Assembly: GCA_030610885.1 (NCBI GenBank)
Contig: JAUWQW010000006.1
Span: 1 to 47,277 of the forward strand
Direction: 5' to 3'
Source: Candidatus Aminicenantota bacterium
GTDB taxonomy: Bacteria; Acidobacteriota; Aminicenantia; UBA2199
Length of the DNA: 47,277 bases
The notes below the pieces were generated by a model that searched no databases, was not told the origin of the DNA, and was given only the letters and a program-made list of their open reading frames with translations. The translations under genes and the position numbers were made by a program. Positions 34,821-42,272 of the stretch are shown here, piece after piece. Within the stretch, counting starts at the first letter, position 1, and each line of letters starts with the position of its first letter.

Positions 34821-35576
34821 ATGGAAAAGAGAGTTTTTGATATTATAATACTAAACGGGAGACCAGCTGCTGGTAAATCGGAAATCATAGATTATTTAAA
34901 AAAAACACCAATAAAAGAGCGTATTGATCGTTTTCATATTGGTGAATTTCATGAAATAGATGATTTTACATTTTTATGGGAACAGTTTGAAGATGATGAT
35001 ATTATGGAAGAAATGGGGTTACCACGCATAATATCCAATAGAGAATTTGAATATAAAGGTAAAACATATCCAGGTTATGTTTTTAAAGAAAAATGGTATT
35101 GGGACTTTCTAATAAAAAAAATAAACCTGAACTATTCAAAGCTTATTCGTAACAACCCGGATTATCATAAGAAAAATAAAACCGTGTTCATTGAATTTGC
35201 CAGAGGATCTGAACACAGCGGATTCAAATCTGCATATAATTACCTGTCAGATCAGATTCTGAAGCAGGCTGTAACCCTTTATATCAATGTTACATGGGAG
35301 GAGTCTCTCAGGAAAAACAGGAGGAGATTTAATCCTGACAAACCTGATTCAGTACTCGAACACGGACTGGAAGACATAAAAATGGAAAAACTCTATAAAG
35401 AGTCTGACTGGGAAGAATTTTCAAGTTCAAACTCTAATTTTCTGAAAGTCAAAGAATATAAGGTTCCTTACGGGATTTTCGAAAATATGCCTGAAAAAAC
35501 TGACAAGCCCGAAGTTATGGGTGCTCTACTGGAAGATGTATTGGGCAAGTTATGGAAAATATATTTAGGTAAGTAA
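34821..35576 (+). CDS. P-loop NTPase, kinase-like, unknown substrate
   Basis: A 251-residue protein with Walker A GRPAAGKS (13-20) right after a first beta strand, as in small-molecule kinases of the AAA_33/zeta type. Later motifs include a lid-like basic stretch SLRKNRRRFNPDKPDS (about 164-180) and KTVFIEFARGSEHSG as a probable second strand. No known family name fits. The next gene is an OPA-type organophosphate antiporter starting 1 base after the stop, so the substrate may be a phosphorylated sugar or related compound; that is inference. Confidence 0.7.
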   Translation: MEKRVFDIIILNGRPAAGKSEIIDYLKKTPIKERIDRFHIGEFHEIDDFTFLWEQFEDDDIMEEMGLPRIISNREFEYKGKTYPGYVFKEKWYWDFLIKKINLNYSKLIRNNPDYHKKNKTVFIEFARGSEHSGFKSAYNYLSDQILKQAVTLYINVTWEESLRKNRRRFNPDKPDSVLEHGLEDIKMEKLYKESDWEEFSSSNSNFLKVKEYKVPYGIFENMPEKTDKPEVMGALLEDVLGKLWKIYLGK

Positions 35577-35577
35577 A

Positions 35578-36912
35578 ATGCTGCACGAAAAAGGGTATAA
35601 ATTAAGAAGAATAATCAACTGGTTTCCAATGGGTTTGACATACGCACTTTTATATATGGGAAGGTATAACCTAACTGTATCAAAGAATGCCCTTGGAGAC
35701 CTGATGAGTAAAGAGGATTTTGGATGGATATTCGGTTTTGGTGCTGTAGTTTATGCATTCTCATTTCTCATCAATGGTCCGCTTGTAGACAGGATTGGTG
35801 GTAAGAAAGGTATCTTAATAGCAGCAATCGGTGCTGGAGCAATGAACCTGTGTATGGGGCTGTATCTGAAACACGTCTTAAGCCTTCCAGATCCTTCAGG
35901 AGCACCTCTGAAACTTGTTTTCACATTCCTCTACGGTGCAAACATGTACTTCCAGAGCTATGGTGCAGTATCAATTGTAAAGGTAAACGCACACTGGTTC
36001 CATGTTAATGAACGTGGGGTTTTTTCCGGAATATTTGGAGTAATGATATCATCAGGCATCTTTCTTGCATTTGATGTTTCCAGCAGAATCCTAAATTCTG
36101 GCCTTGTTAAAGGTCAAGGTCATAATGGTGGTGATGCTTTATGGTGGGTTTTCATGGTACCTGCTTTATTGCTTTTTGTTTTATTTTCAATAGAGACATT
36201 TCTTCTGAGGGACAGACCTGGTCTCGCTGGTTTCAAAGATTTTGATACAGGAGATGCATCGAGCGGAGAAGACATTGAAAAACCTGTGCCATCATTGCTT
36301 ATGCTTAAAAAGATCCTGACAAACCCGATTATTCTTACAATTGCAGGGGTAGAATTCTGTACTGGTGTTTTACGCAACGGCGTAATGCACTGGTTCCCAA
36401 TTTATGCAAAAGAACAAATAAGTGCAGGGATCTCATCCGGATGGTCATTTACACTCAATAACTGGGGACTGATACTGATGATAGCCGGAATTCTTGGCGG
36501 TAATATCGCAGGAATTTTGAGTGACAAACTTTTCCAGTCCAGGAGAGCTCCATCAGCTGGTTTCCTTTACGGGACCCTGGGGATAAGTGTAATTGGAATG
36601 TCTTTTTTTCTTAAGAATGGTTGGTTCCTGGGCGCACTGGCATTTCTTATGTCAATATGCGTTATAGGAACACACGGATTACTGTCTGGAACTGCTACAA
36701 TGGATTTTGGCGGAAGAAAAGGCGCAGCCACAGCAGTTGGTATAATTGATGGATTTGTATACCTTGGGACAGCTGTTCAGTCCTTTTCACTTGGATGGAT
36801 AACAACCAGAAACTGGTCATGGTGGCCATGGTTCCTTTTACCTTTCAGCATAATAGGTTTTATCTTACTTTTAAGGATATGGAATGCAAAACCTGGAAAG
36901 AGCACGCATTAG
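35578..36912 (+). CDS. MFS transporter of the organophosphate:phosphate antiporter (OPA) family
   Basis: A 444-residue permease like GlpT/UhpT. The first helices show INWFPMGLTYALLYMGRYNLTVSKN, the usual OPA N-terminal signature region with its conserved Arg, and DRIGGKKGIL in the 2-3 loop. About twelve helices are evident. It imports a phosphorylated compound in exchange for phosphate in characterised relatives; the substrate here is unknown. Neighbours: the P-loop kinase-like gene immediately upstream and an aminopeptidase downstream. Confidence 0.85.
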   Translation: MLHEKGYKLRRIINWFPMGLTYALLYMGRYNLTVSKNALGDLMSKEDFGWIFGFGAVVYAFSFLINGPLVDRIGGKKGILIAAIGAGAMNLCMGLYLKHVLSLPDPSGAPLKLVFTFLYGANMYFQSYGAVSIVKVNAHWFHVNERGVFSGIFGVMISSGIFLAFDVSSRILNSGLVKGQGHNGGDALWWVFMVPALLLFVLFSIETFLLRDRPGLAGFKDFDTGDASSGEDIEKPVPSLLMLKKILTNPIILTIAGVEFCTGVLRNGVMHWFPIYAKEQISAGISSGWSFTLNNWGLILMIAGILGGNIAGILSDKLFQSRRAPSAGFLYGTLGISVIGMSFFLKNGWFLGALAFLMSICVIGTHGLLSGTATMDFGGRKGAATAVGIIDGFVYLGTAVQSFSLGWITTRNWSWWPWFLLPFSIIGFILLLRIWNAKPGKSTH

Positions 36913-36944
36913 AGATAAATGTGAAAAATAAAGGAGTAGAGAAA

Positions 36945-38135
36945 ATGAATATTAGAAAAAAAGATTTAGAAAAATGGGCAGATTACCTTTTAAACCATTC
37001 TCTTGATGGTATTAAACCTGAAGACATTATTATGATAAAGGGGGAACACATAACATGGCCACTTATGTCTATTTTACAGGACAAAATATTCAGAGCTGGA
37101 GCAATTGCTGACATCAATTTAGTAGCTCCTGATAATAACAGAGGTCAAGTCTGGGGAGCTTCAATTGTAAAATATGGAAATAAAGAACAGATCGAAAGAG
37201 TCCCGGAATGGCATAAAAAAAGATATGAATCAATGACCAAATATATTGAAATATTAGGGGCTGAAGATCCACAGCTTTTTTCCAACCTCCCGGAAGAGAC
37301 CTCAGCAACAATTATGAAAGTAGATGAACAATATAAAAATATAAGATTAACCAAACCCTGGGTATTAACACTTTTTCCCACCAAAGCTTTTGCAGATTTA
37401 GAAGGTATGTCTCTTGAAGAATACACAGATATAATTGTTAAAACATCAATCATAGATCCAGCCATGTTGGGACAGGTTGAAGAACCTATTTACCAATTGA
37501 TGAAAAAAACCAGAATAATTACAATTCAAACAGAACACCCTGAAACAAGAAAAATTCTCGAACTAAAATTGAATATTTCAGGTAGAAATAGTATAAAATG
37601 TACAGGCAAAAGGAATTTCCCTGATGGAGAAGTTTTCACAAGCCCGGATGCCAATTCAGTTGAGGGTGAAATATTTGTTGACCTTCCAGTATTCAATAGT
37701 GGCGTTACTATACAGGGGATTTACCTGAAAATTGAAAAGGGAGTGATTACAGATTATAAAGCAAAAAAAGAATATAATACCTTAAAAAAGATAATTGAAA
37801 CAGACAAAGGATCTCATCGATTAGGTGAGGTTGCTCTTGGAATGAATAAGGGACTACAAAAAGCTTTAAAGCACCCACTGTTTGTTGAAAAAGTGGGAGG
37901 AACTCTGCATATTGCCATTGGTGCAAGTTATCCGGAAGCTTATGTTTCTGACCCGAATTCTATAGAGGGTAAAAGTATAATTGAAGATCTGTTTAAAAAG
38001 GGAATACTTAACAAATCCTCTCAACATGTAGATATTGTTGTTGATTTTCGTAAAGGGGGTGCTGGAAGATCAGTCTATTTTGACAATACAAAATTAGAAA
38101 TAAAAGATAATATCTGGGTTACTTCAAACCCTTAA
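36945..38135 (+). CDS. M29-family aminopeptidase
   Basis: Aminopeptidase of the thermophilic AmpS/PepS type, 396 residues from the ATG at 36945, which has AAGGAG 8 bases before it; an earlier in-frame start at 36795 would lie inside the OPA gene. Metal-binding stretches are DANSVEGEIFVDLPVF, GSHRLGEVALGMN and LHIAIGASYPEA, followed by HVDIVVDFRKGG. It trims N-terminal residues from peptides in the cytoplasm. The last 60 bases of the gene are repeated, diverged, at 38848-38908, on the far side of a DUF454 cassette. Confidence 0.92.
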   Translation: MNIRKKDLEKWADYLLNHSLDGIKPEDIIMIKGEHITWPLMSILQDKIFRAGAIADINLVAPDNNRGQVWGASIVKYGNKEQIERVPEWHKKRYESMTKYIEILGAEDPQLFSNLPEETSATIMKVDEQYKNIRLTKPWVLTLFPTKAFADLEGMSLEEYTDIIVKTSIIDPAMLGQVEEPIYQLMKKTRIITIQTEHPETRKILELKLNISGRNSIKCTGKRNFPDGEVFTSPDANSVEGEIFVDLPVFNSGVTIQGIYLKIEKGVITDYKAKKEYNTLKKIIETDKGSHRLGEVALGMNKGLQKALKHPLFVEKVGGTLHIAIGASYPEAYVSDPNSIEGKSIIEDLFKKGILNKSSQHVDIVVDFRKGGAGRSVYFDNTKLEIKDNIWVTSNP

Positions 38136-38145
38136 AAAGAAGTTG

Positions 38146-38189
38146 CCGAAAGCGATAGCCGTAGCCATATACGCTCTGTTAAGCGAAGT
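38146..38189 (-). repeat. attC-like site A
   Basis: Ends on the plus strand with GTTAAGC (38178-38184, a perfect GTTRRRY core) plus GAAGT, preceded by AGCGATA..TATACGCT arms. It lies 3' of the DUF454 gene as expected for a cassette. The outer arm is short and lacks a clear second core, so it may be truncated where it meets the aminopeptidase gene. Confidence 0.5.
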
Positions 38190-38245
38190 CGTAAAAGTTT
38201 TCCGTTCGTTCCAAACTCATTTCAAGCATCTGTTATCACCCTTCT

Positions 38246-38629
38246 TCATTGTTTTAAAGTTCGAATAGAGAGGATGTGTATAGTAACGCCAATAGCTATT
38301 AGAATCAAAATGATTCTGACAAAAAAATTGTGAACTATAAAAACAGCTGAAAATATTATTGTGACCCACAATAAAGAAATGGATAAAACCTTTACTTTTA
38401 ATGGAATCCCTTTTCCATCTTGATAATTCTTAATATAATTTCCAAACCATTTGTTATTTAAAAGCCAATTGTAAAATCTTTTTGAACTTCTCACATAGCA
38501 TGCAGCGGCAAGTAAGAGAAAAGGAGTAGTAGGTAAAAGAGGTAAGAATATTCCAAGAACTCCGAGCCCTACAAAAAAGGTTCCTGTAATAATCAATACC
38601 ACCCTATGGACAGCATTAATTCGCAACAT
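38246..38629 (-). CDS. DUF454/YbaN-family membrane protein (cassette gene)
   Basis: A 127-residue inner-membrane protein with the family hallmark VGLGVLGIFLPLLPTTPFLLLAAACYVRSSKRFYNWLLNN, then two more helices. Function of the family is unknown. Strong ribosome site AGGAGG directly before ATG, placed in the last codons of the integrase remnant just upstream. Followed by attC-like site A and bounded on the other side by a duplicated 3' end of the aminopeptidase gene, so it looks like an inserted unit. Confidence 0.88.
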   Translation of the reverse strand: MLRINAVHRVVLIITGTFFVGLGVLGIFLPLLPTTPFLLLAAACYVRSSKRFYNWLLNNKWFGNYIKNYQDGKGIPLKVKVLSISLLWVTIIFSAVFIVHNFFVRIILILIAIGVTIHILSIRTLKQ

Positions 38630-38777
38630 TTCCTCCTTTGCTCAGACTGTCTAAAGGACTTCTTATTTTTCTTAAGTCTTTATTGCTCACATGAGTATAA
38701 ATCTTTGTTGTTTTAGAACTTTTGTGGCCGAGAATTTCTTGTATATCTATGATCAACCCCATAAACCCTTTCATCAT
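38616..38777 (-). pseudogene. C-terminal remnant of an integron-type tyrosine recombinase (copy 1)
   Basis: Encodes IQEILGHKSSKTTKIYTHVS followed by SPLDSL, the last catalytic His and Tyr boxes and the C-terminal tail of IntI-like integrases. All earlier parts (the first catalytic Arg and the H-x-x-R box) are missing. An ATGATG with AAAAGGAG upstream could give a 53-residue peptide. It overlaps the DUF454 start by 14 bases. It is fused to repeat copy 1 at about 38752. Confidence 0.8.
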
Positions 38778-38849
38778 GGATTTAACTCCTTTTCTTGCTT
38801 GTATATGATTTATTATACTCAATATTATATTATAAATAAAACAAGTTTA
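38752..38849 (-). repeat. 95-bp repeat, copy 1
   Basis: On the minus strand this AT-rich unit contains several TATAAT-like boxes, AAAAGGAG and ATGATGAAAGG, ending GGGGTTGAT. It closely matches 41355-41453 and 44608-44709. It joins the integrase remnant at its 3' end and the aminopeptidase-end duplication at its 5' end. Confidence 0.85.
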
Positions 38850-38908
38850 TTTTGACAATACAAAATTAGAAATAAAAGACAATATCTGGGTTACAGCAAA
38901 CTCTTAAA
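38848..38908 (+). repeat. Diverged duplicate of the 3' end of the M29 aminopeptidase gene
   Basis: About 60 bases on the plus strand repeat 38079-38138 with around six differences, encoding VYFDNTKLEIKDNIWVTANS then stop, versus VYFDNTKLEIKDNIWVTSNP in the intact gene. Several of the changes are silent, which points to a diverged homologous gene end and not a fresh copy. The two ends bracket the DUF454 cassette. Confidence 0.85.
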
Positions 38909-39089
38909 TGGCTATGTGTTATCAAGATTATATCAGCCTTTTCCCTTTGTAAAGAATTTAAGAGCAGGACAGCAGATACTGCCTTGCTTGCAATGCATAC
39001 ATGCAAGTTTTCCATGGGGAATTGGGTTTACAAACAATTTTATTCCTTTACTTCTTAAAAAATGTTATTGCGATATATGTACCTGTGTT
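38909..39089. other. Intergenic stretch with possible tiny Cys-rich ORF
   Basis: Between the aminopeptidase-end duplicate and the GNAT stop. On the minus strand 39037-38933 a TTG after AAAGGA opens a 34-codon frame (LFVNPIPHGKLACMHC.. to KFFTKGKG) with four cysteines. It may be the tail of a lost cassette gene. GTGTTATCA at 38916-38924 recalls the attC-like cores but lacks the GAWGT extension. Nothing firmer is visible. Confidence 0.3.
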
Positions 39090-39905
39090 TTATCCACAAC
39101 AGCCACTTGCTCTACTAAAAATGTTCTCTGATTTCCAATCATATTTTTTACCAAGAATCATCCTCGGAGCATTCTTATATTTTATGTATTCGTTTTCCAT
39201 TAAAAAGTCTTTTGCTGCAATATTTGTTTCTGTAATCACAATGTTTTTCCTGTTATTGTTCAGCTTTAATTTTAATAACTCAATCCCTAAATCAGGTTCA
39301 ATAGAAATAACTAATCCATTTTCAAAATTTTCTATATAAAATCCTCCCAATTTGTTGTTTTCATTAAATATCAACTTTGTGGTTATTAAAAAACTTTTAA
39401 GCAAACATTCCCTTTTTTCTGATGTCACATAAAAATCTAGTTCCACTATTTTTTGTAAATCACTTTCTGTGGCATCTCGGATTACTTTATTTATTTCAAA
39501 TTCTTGTGAATAATCATACGGTTTGAAAAATTCATAGTATAGTTCTATTTTAAATCCAAGTTTTCTGTATATGGATTCTCCCAATTCCGTTGCAATTAGA
39601 TTGAATGTTTCAATACCTTTTTCTTTTCCTACATCAATAAGGTGTCTTGTAATATAAGTTCCTAAACCTTGATTCCTAAATTCTTTAGCAACTACGATAT
39701 TTCCAATCCATGCAATCTTCTCAAAAACCATTAAATTACCAAATCCAATGGTTTTATTGTTTATTGAGAGGATGTATGCTTTAAAATAATCAAAATTAAT
39801 ATGTTGAGATATGAATTTTTCAAAATCAAAATCCCAATCAGACGGAAAAAGATTTGAAATTACTTTTATATCCTTAATTTCAAATGATTTTATTTCTGCT
39901 TTCAT
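39090..39905 (-). CDS. GNAT-family N-acetyltransferase (cassette gene)
   Basis: A 271-residue acetyltransferase. The N-terminal GNAT domain has the acetyl-CoA loop VVAKEFRNQGLGTYITRHLI and the ESIYRKLGF motif. A second domain (about 140-271) resembles the C-terminal half of two-domain GNATs, ending APRMILGKKYDWKSENIFSRASG, the usual closing pattern of that type. Target unknown. It lies between attC-like site B (upstream in transcription) and the unexplained stretch at 38.9-39.1 kb. Typical integron cargo. Confidence 0.85.
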   Translation of the reverse strand: MKAEIKSFEIKDIKVISNLFPSDWDFDFEKFISQHINFDYFKAYILSINNKTIGFGNLMVFEKIAWIGNIVVAKEFRNQGLGTYITRHLIDVGKEKGIETFNLIATELGESIYRKLGFKIELYYEFFKPYDYSQEFEINKVIRDATESDLQKIVELDFYVTSEKRECLLKSFLITTKLIFNENNKLGGFYIENFENGLVISIEPDLGIELLKLKLNNNRKNIVITETNIAAKDFLMENEYIKYKNAPRMILGKKYDWKSENIFSRASGCCG

Positions 39906-39925
39906 ATCTTATACTTTCAAATAAT

Positions 39926-40033
39926 GGTTGGCGAGTATGCGACGTTTTACGAATAAAAAAAGTTGCGACCGAAGGGAGCAATTTGGGTGAAGGGCGTATA
40001 GCCCGGAACCGCATATTCGCTGTTATGTGAAGT
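39926..40033 (-). repeat. attC-like site B
   Basis: Arms GGCGAGTATGCG (39930-39941) and CGCATATTCGCT (40010-40021) form a 12-bp imperfect stem. The core GTTATGT (40022-40028) is followed by GAAGT. The inner part has a smaller hairpin GGGCGTATAGCCC. The outer left core is poorly conserved. It separates the flavodoxin and GNAT genes. Confidence 0.7.
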
Positions 40034-40039
40034 CACTTT

Positions 40040-40570
40040 TTATGTTTTAGATAACTTCAAAACATTTATAAGATCACTTATATACTCTTCTTTTGTAAAA
40101 TCGACTGGCTGCTTAAATGCAGCCATCATCCCTTTTTCATCATCATTTTTATTTTTTTTAAATGATAATTTTACTCGTAACAATATCATTAAAATCTTGT
40201 TAGAAAGATTCAATTTAGAAAAATTGAAACCACCTCGAAAGTAATAGAATTTTATCTTTGATATTTCTTGAGCAGAAAAATTATTTTCTATAATTTCAGT
40301 GAGTAAATTTTCTTGATTTGGTGATGCACCTATAGCAAAAATGTACAAATAATTTAAATCAATTATAGAAAAATACTTTTTTAGTTTTTTTATTCCATTT
40401 ATCCCAACAGCATGAAGACTTCCACCAAATATAATTTTATCATACTTATTCAATTCTAATTTTCTTATTTTTTTTAATGGATAAATTTCTGCTTTCATCT
40501 CATCAGCTATCCATTTGGCATATTTTTTTGTAAACCCAGAAATTGACTTATATAATACTAAATATTTCAT
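40040..40570 (-). CDS. Flavodoxin-domain protein (cassette gene)
   Basis: A 176-residue protein with an FMN-binding flavodoxin fold. The phosphate loop is YKSISGFTKKYAKWIADEM (7-25) and KYDKIIFGGSLHAVGINGIKK follows the pattern of HemG-like flavodoxins. FAIGASP is another FMN-contact strand. Redox partner unknown. Stop codon is 7 bases from attC-like site B and its start is next to site C, so it is a single-gene cassette. Confidence 0.82.
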   Translation of the reverse strand: MKYLVLYKSISGFTKKYAKWIADEMKAEIYPLKKIRKLELNKYDKIIFGGSLHAVGINGIKKLKKYFSIIDLNYLYIFAIGASPNQENLLTEIIENNFSAQEISKIKFYYFRGGFNFSKLNLSNKILMILLRVKLSFKKNKNDDEKGMMAAFKQPVDFTKEEYISDLINVLKLSKT

Positions 40571-40607
40571 TTTAAACCTTTAATCAAATTCTTAAAAAGT
40601 GATTTCA

Positions 40608-40707
40608 TATAACGTTTTGCGGTATGGCCAGTAAGGGTTTTCTGGCGACTCCCTATCAAGGTACAAGAAGAGTTGATGCGGGCTATGACCGCGTGTTGTA
40701 CGTAGTT
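40608..40707 (-). repeat. attC-like site C
   Basis: Both cores are present: ATATAAC (40608-40614) and GTTGTAC plus GTAGT (40696-40707). Arms GCGGTATGGC (40620-40629) and GCTATGACCGC (40683-40693) pair with one unpaired base, as in real attC sites where an extrahelical base sets strand choice. Located between the DUF3795 and flavodoxin genes. Confidence 0.72.
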
Positions 40708-40769
40708 TTTGAACTTATATTCTGCTTCTGTTGAAAATATCAAAAAGCACATTATCTTATCAATTTGTT

Positions 40770-41192
40770 CTATTTCGGACCTTTCCCAATTTCAATTTTA
40801 CCTTTATAGTATGCTTTTTTTATTTCCAATGATTTCTTTGTGAATTCTTCAACACCATCTTTTTTAATAGTGCATAAATTATATACTTTAATATTATGAG
40901 GCAAAACATCAGCCCTATCTGCTGCTGGAGCTAATTTCATACAAGGAAAATCATCGCACTCTGAACAGTAGGAAATGTTTTTTTCTGATGCACACTCAAA
41001 AGTTGCGCATTTCCCATTAATAATTGGACATTTCCCTTCTACGTTATTGCAGCCGTCACAAGGTAATACTTCTTTCGGAATTCCAGTTGAAATCAAATAA
41101 TCCATCAGTTGTTGGTTTTCTCTGCTCATATATAATTCGCAGATACCACAATCAATTCCGCAAGGTGCTACTAATTTTACTCGATTGTCCAT
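40770..41192 (-). CDS. DUF3795-like cysteine-rich protein (cassette gene)
   Basis: From the ATG at 41192 (AGGAG upstream) a 140-residue protein begins MDNRVKLVAPCGIDCGICELYM, the hallmark of DUF3795. Eleven or so cysteines in pairs (PCDGC, GKCPIINGKC, CSECDDFPC) suggest a metal or iron-sulfur site. Function unknown. An in-frame start 13 codons upstream is less likely. Flanked by repeat copy 2 upstream and attC-like site C downstream. Confidence 0.8.
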   Translation of the reverse strand: MDNRVKLVAPCGIDCGICELYMSRENQQLMDYLISTGIPKEVLPCDGCNNVEGKCPIINGKCATFECASEKNISYCSECDDFPCMKLAPAADRADVLPHNIKVYNLCTIKKDGVEEFTKKSLEIKKAYYKGKIEIGKGPK

Positions 41193-41354
41193 TTTATAAT
41201 ATCTCCTATATTTAAGTATGTATTGTTTCAAAAATTACGTACACCATATGTGTATGTCTACAAGTAGACTAATTTTTTCTATATCTACTTTTTTTATTTT
41301 TTGATCTAAAAAATATTATTCTTACAGATAAACCAATTTTATTCATTTATAATA
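41193..41354. other. Gene-free stretch upstream of the DUF3795 gene
   Basis: AT-rich. It contains a short palindrome GTCTACAAGTAGAC (41256-41269) followed on the plus strand by a T-run, which could terminate plus-strand transcription, and a weaker TACAC/GTGTA stem beside it. No convincing -35/-10 pair for the DUF3795 gene was found here. Confidence 0.35.
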
Positions 41355-41453
41355 TCCAAGGTCAACCCCATAAAACCTTTCATCATAGATTTAACTCCTT
41401 TTCTTGCTTGTATATAATTTATCATACTCAATATTATAAATAAAACAAATTTA
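41355..41453 (-). repeat. 95-bp repeat, copy 2
   Basis: Very close to copies 1 and 3: same TATAAT-rich start, AAAAGGAG, ATGATGAAAGG and GGGGTTGACCTTGGATAT end, but then it stops with no integrase tail. It sits immediately after attC-like site D in the direction of transcription. Confidence 0.85.
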
Positions 41454-41470
41454 TGTTGTTCCTCCATATG

Positions 41471-41533
41471 CCCTAACGTTTCCAGCATATACGAAGTCTC
41501 GACGTAGTCGGATACCCGCTTGTTGTGCGAAGT
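41471..41533 (-). repeat. attC-like site D
   Basis: Cores CCCTAAC (41471-41477) and GTTGTGC plus GAAGT (41522-41533), with arms CCAGCATATACG and CGGATACCCGCT partly complementary. About 63 bp, in the size range of short attC sites. It follows the kinase/nuclease-like pair. Confidence 0.72.
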
Positions 41534-41556
41534 ATTCGGCATGTTTATCGTTAAAT

Positions 41557-41586
41557 TACCAAAAGTACATTCATGTACTTTTGGTA
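41557..41586. terminator. Perfect 14-bp inverted repeat 3' of the nuclease-like gene
   Basis: TACCAAAAGTACAT (41557-41570), two bases, then its exact reverse complement (41573-41586). It lies 24 bases after the nuclease-like stop codon. There is no T-run directly after it on either strand, so it could be a factor-dependent or bidirectional terminator or a protein-binding palindrome. Confidence 0.5.
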
Positions 41587-41609
41587 TAGGTCCGCTAAAA
41601 AAATAACTA

Positions 41610-42272
41610 TCAATATTTTGATTGTAAATTGAAAAAAGAATCATTTTTTCTTTTTATAGTGTTTGTCTTATCTATTAAATATGATAATGAAATATGTTTG
41701 AATAATTCATTACAATTTTCAGATTGTTTTGGTAAAACAATTTCACTTAAATTATCATTACTTACTGCAATAACTCCAATCCCAAGTTGTTCAGTAAGGT
41801 CTAAATCTACATTTTTTATATATTCTGATTTTATTGCCAAATAAGAGTAATCAGAAAACAAAAGATATCTTTGAGCTTGTAATAAACCATTTCGCCAATC
41901 TTTTAGTTTTACTTCAATTGATATGTTAATACCTTGTTTATGAAAGTTAATATTCTTTTTAATTTTTATATCTTCGTTATTTAACTCAATAATATTTAAG
42001 AGAGATAACTCATCTAATATTTTTAAAGTCTTTTTTTTCGGCAATTTAAGAGATTCAAGCAAAACACCGATATTATCAATTTTCTTATTAAAAATCTCAT
42101 TATATGCTTTTATTTGATAAAAATCATTTAGATAAGGAATTTCTTGATTTAATGCTAAACCTATCATAATATCAGGAATACCATTACCCATACGAATTTC
42201 GTTTGCATAAAGATTGTTATTTAAAGATAGAAAATTATTTATATTTTCTACTAGTTCCTTCTCTTTTATCAT
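41610..42272 (-). CDS. PD-(D/E)XK nuclease-like protein, partner of the kinase
   Basis: A 220-residue protein whose spacing of acidic residues fits a PD-(D/E)XK core: E25 (NEIRMGNG), D34 (GIPDIMIG), E120-V-K122 (ISIEVKLKDW) and a QAQRY motif (Q132/Q134, Y136) resembling motif IV of this fold. Residues about 65-105 look like an inserted winged helix (KKKTLKILDELSLLNIIEL). Overlaps the kinase stop by 4 bases, so the two are coupled. DNA cleavage is not proven and a DNA-binding or sensor role is possible. Name and family unknown to me. Confidence 0.6.
   Translation of the reverse strand: MIKEKELVENINNFLSLNNNLYANEIRMGNGIPDIMIGLALNQEIPYLNDFYQIKAYNEIFNKKIDNIGVLLESLKLPKKKTLKILDELSLLNIIELNNEDIKIKKNINFHKQGINISIEVKLKDWRNGLLQAQRYLLFSDYSYLAIKSEYIKNVDLDLTEQLGIGVIAVSNDNLSEIVLPKQSENCNELFKHISLSYLIDKTNTIKRKNDSFFNLQSKY

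Noticed and set aside
38916-39131. Plus-strand 71-codon ORF
   Set aside because: No family likeness and no ribosome site; it overlaps the GNAT end on the other strand.
39001-39339. Plus-strand 112-codon ORF
   Set aside because: Shadow of the GNAT gene; hydrophobic composition arises from antisense of AT-rich codons.
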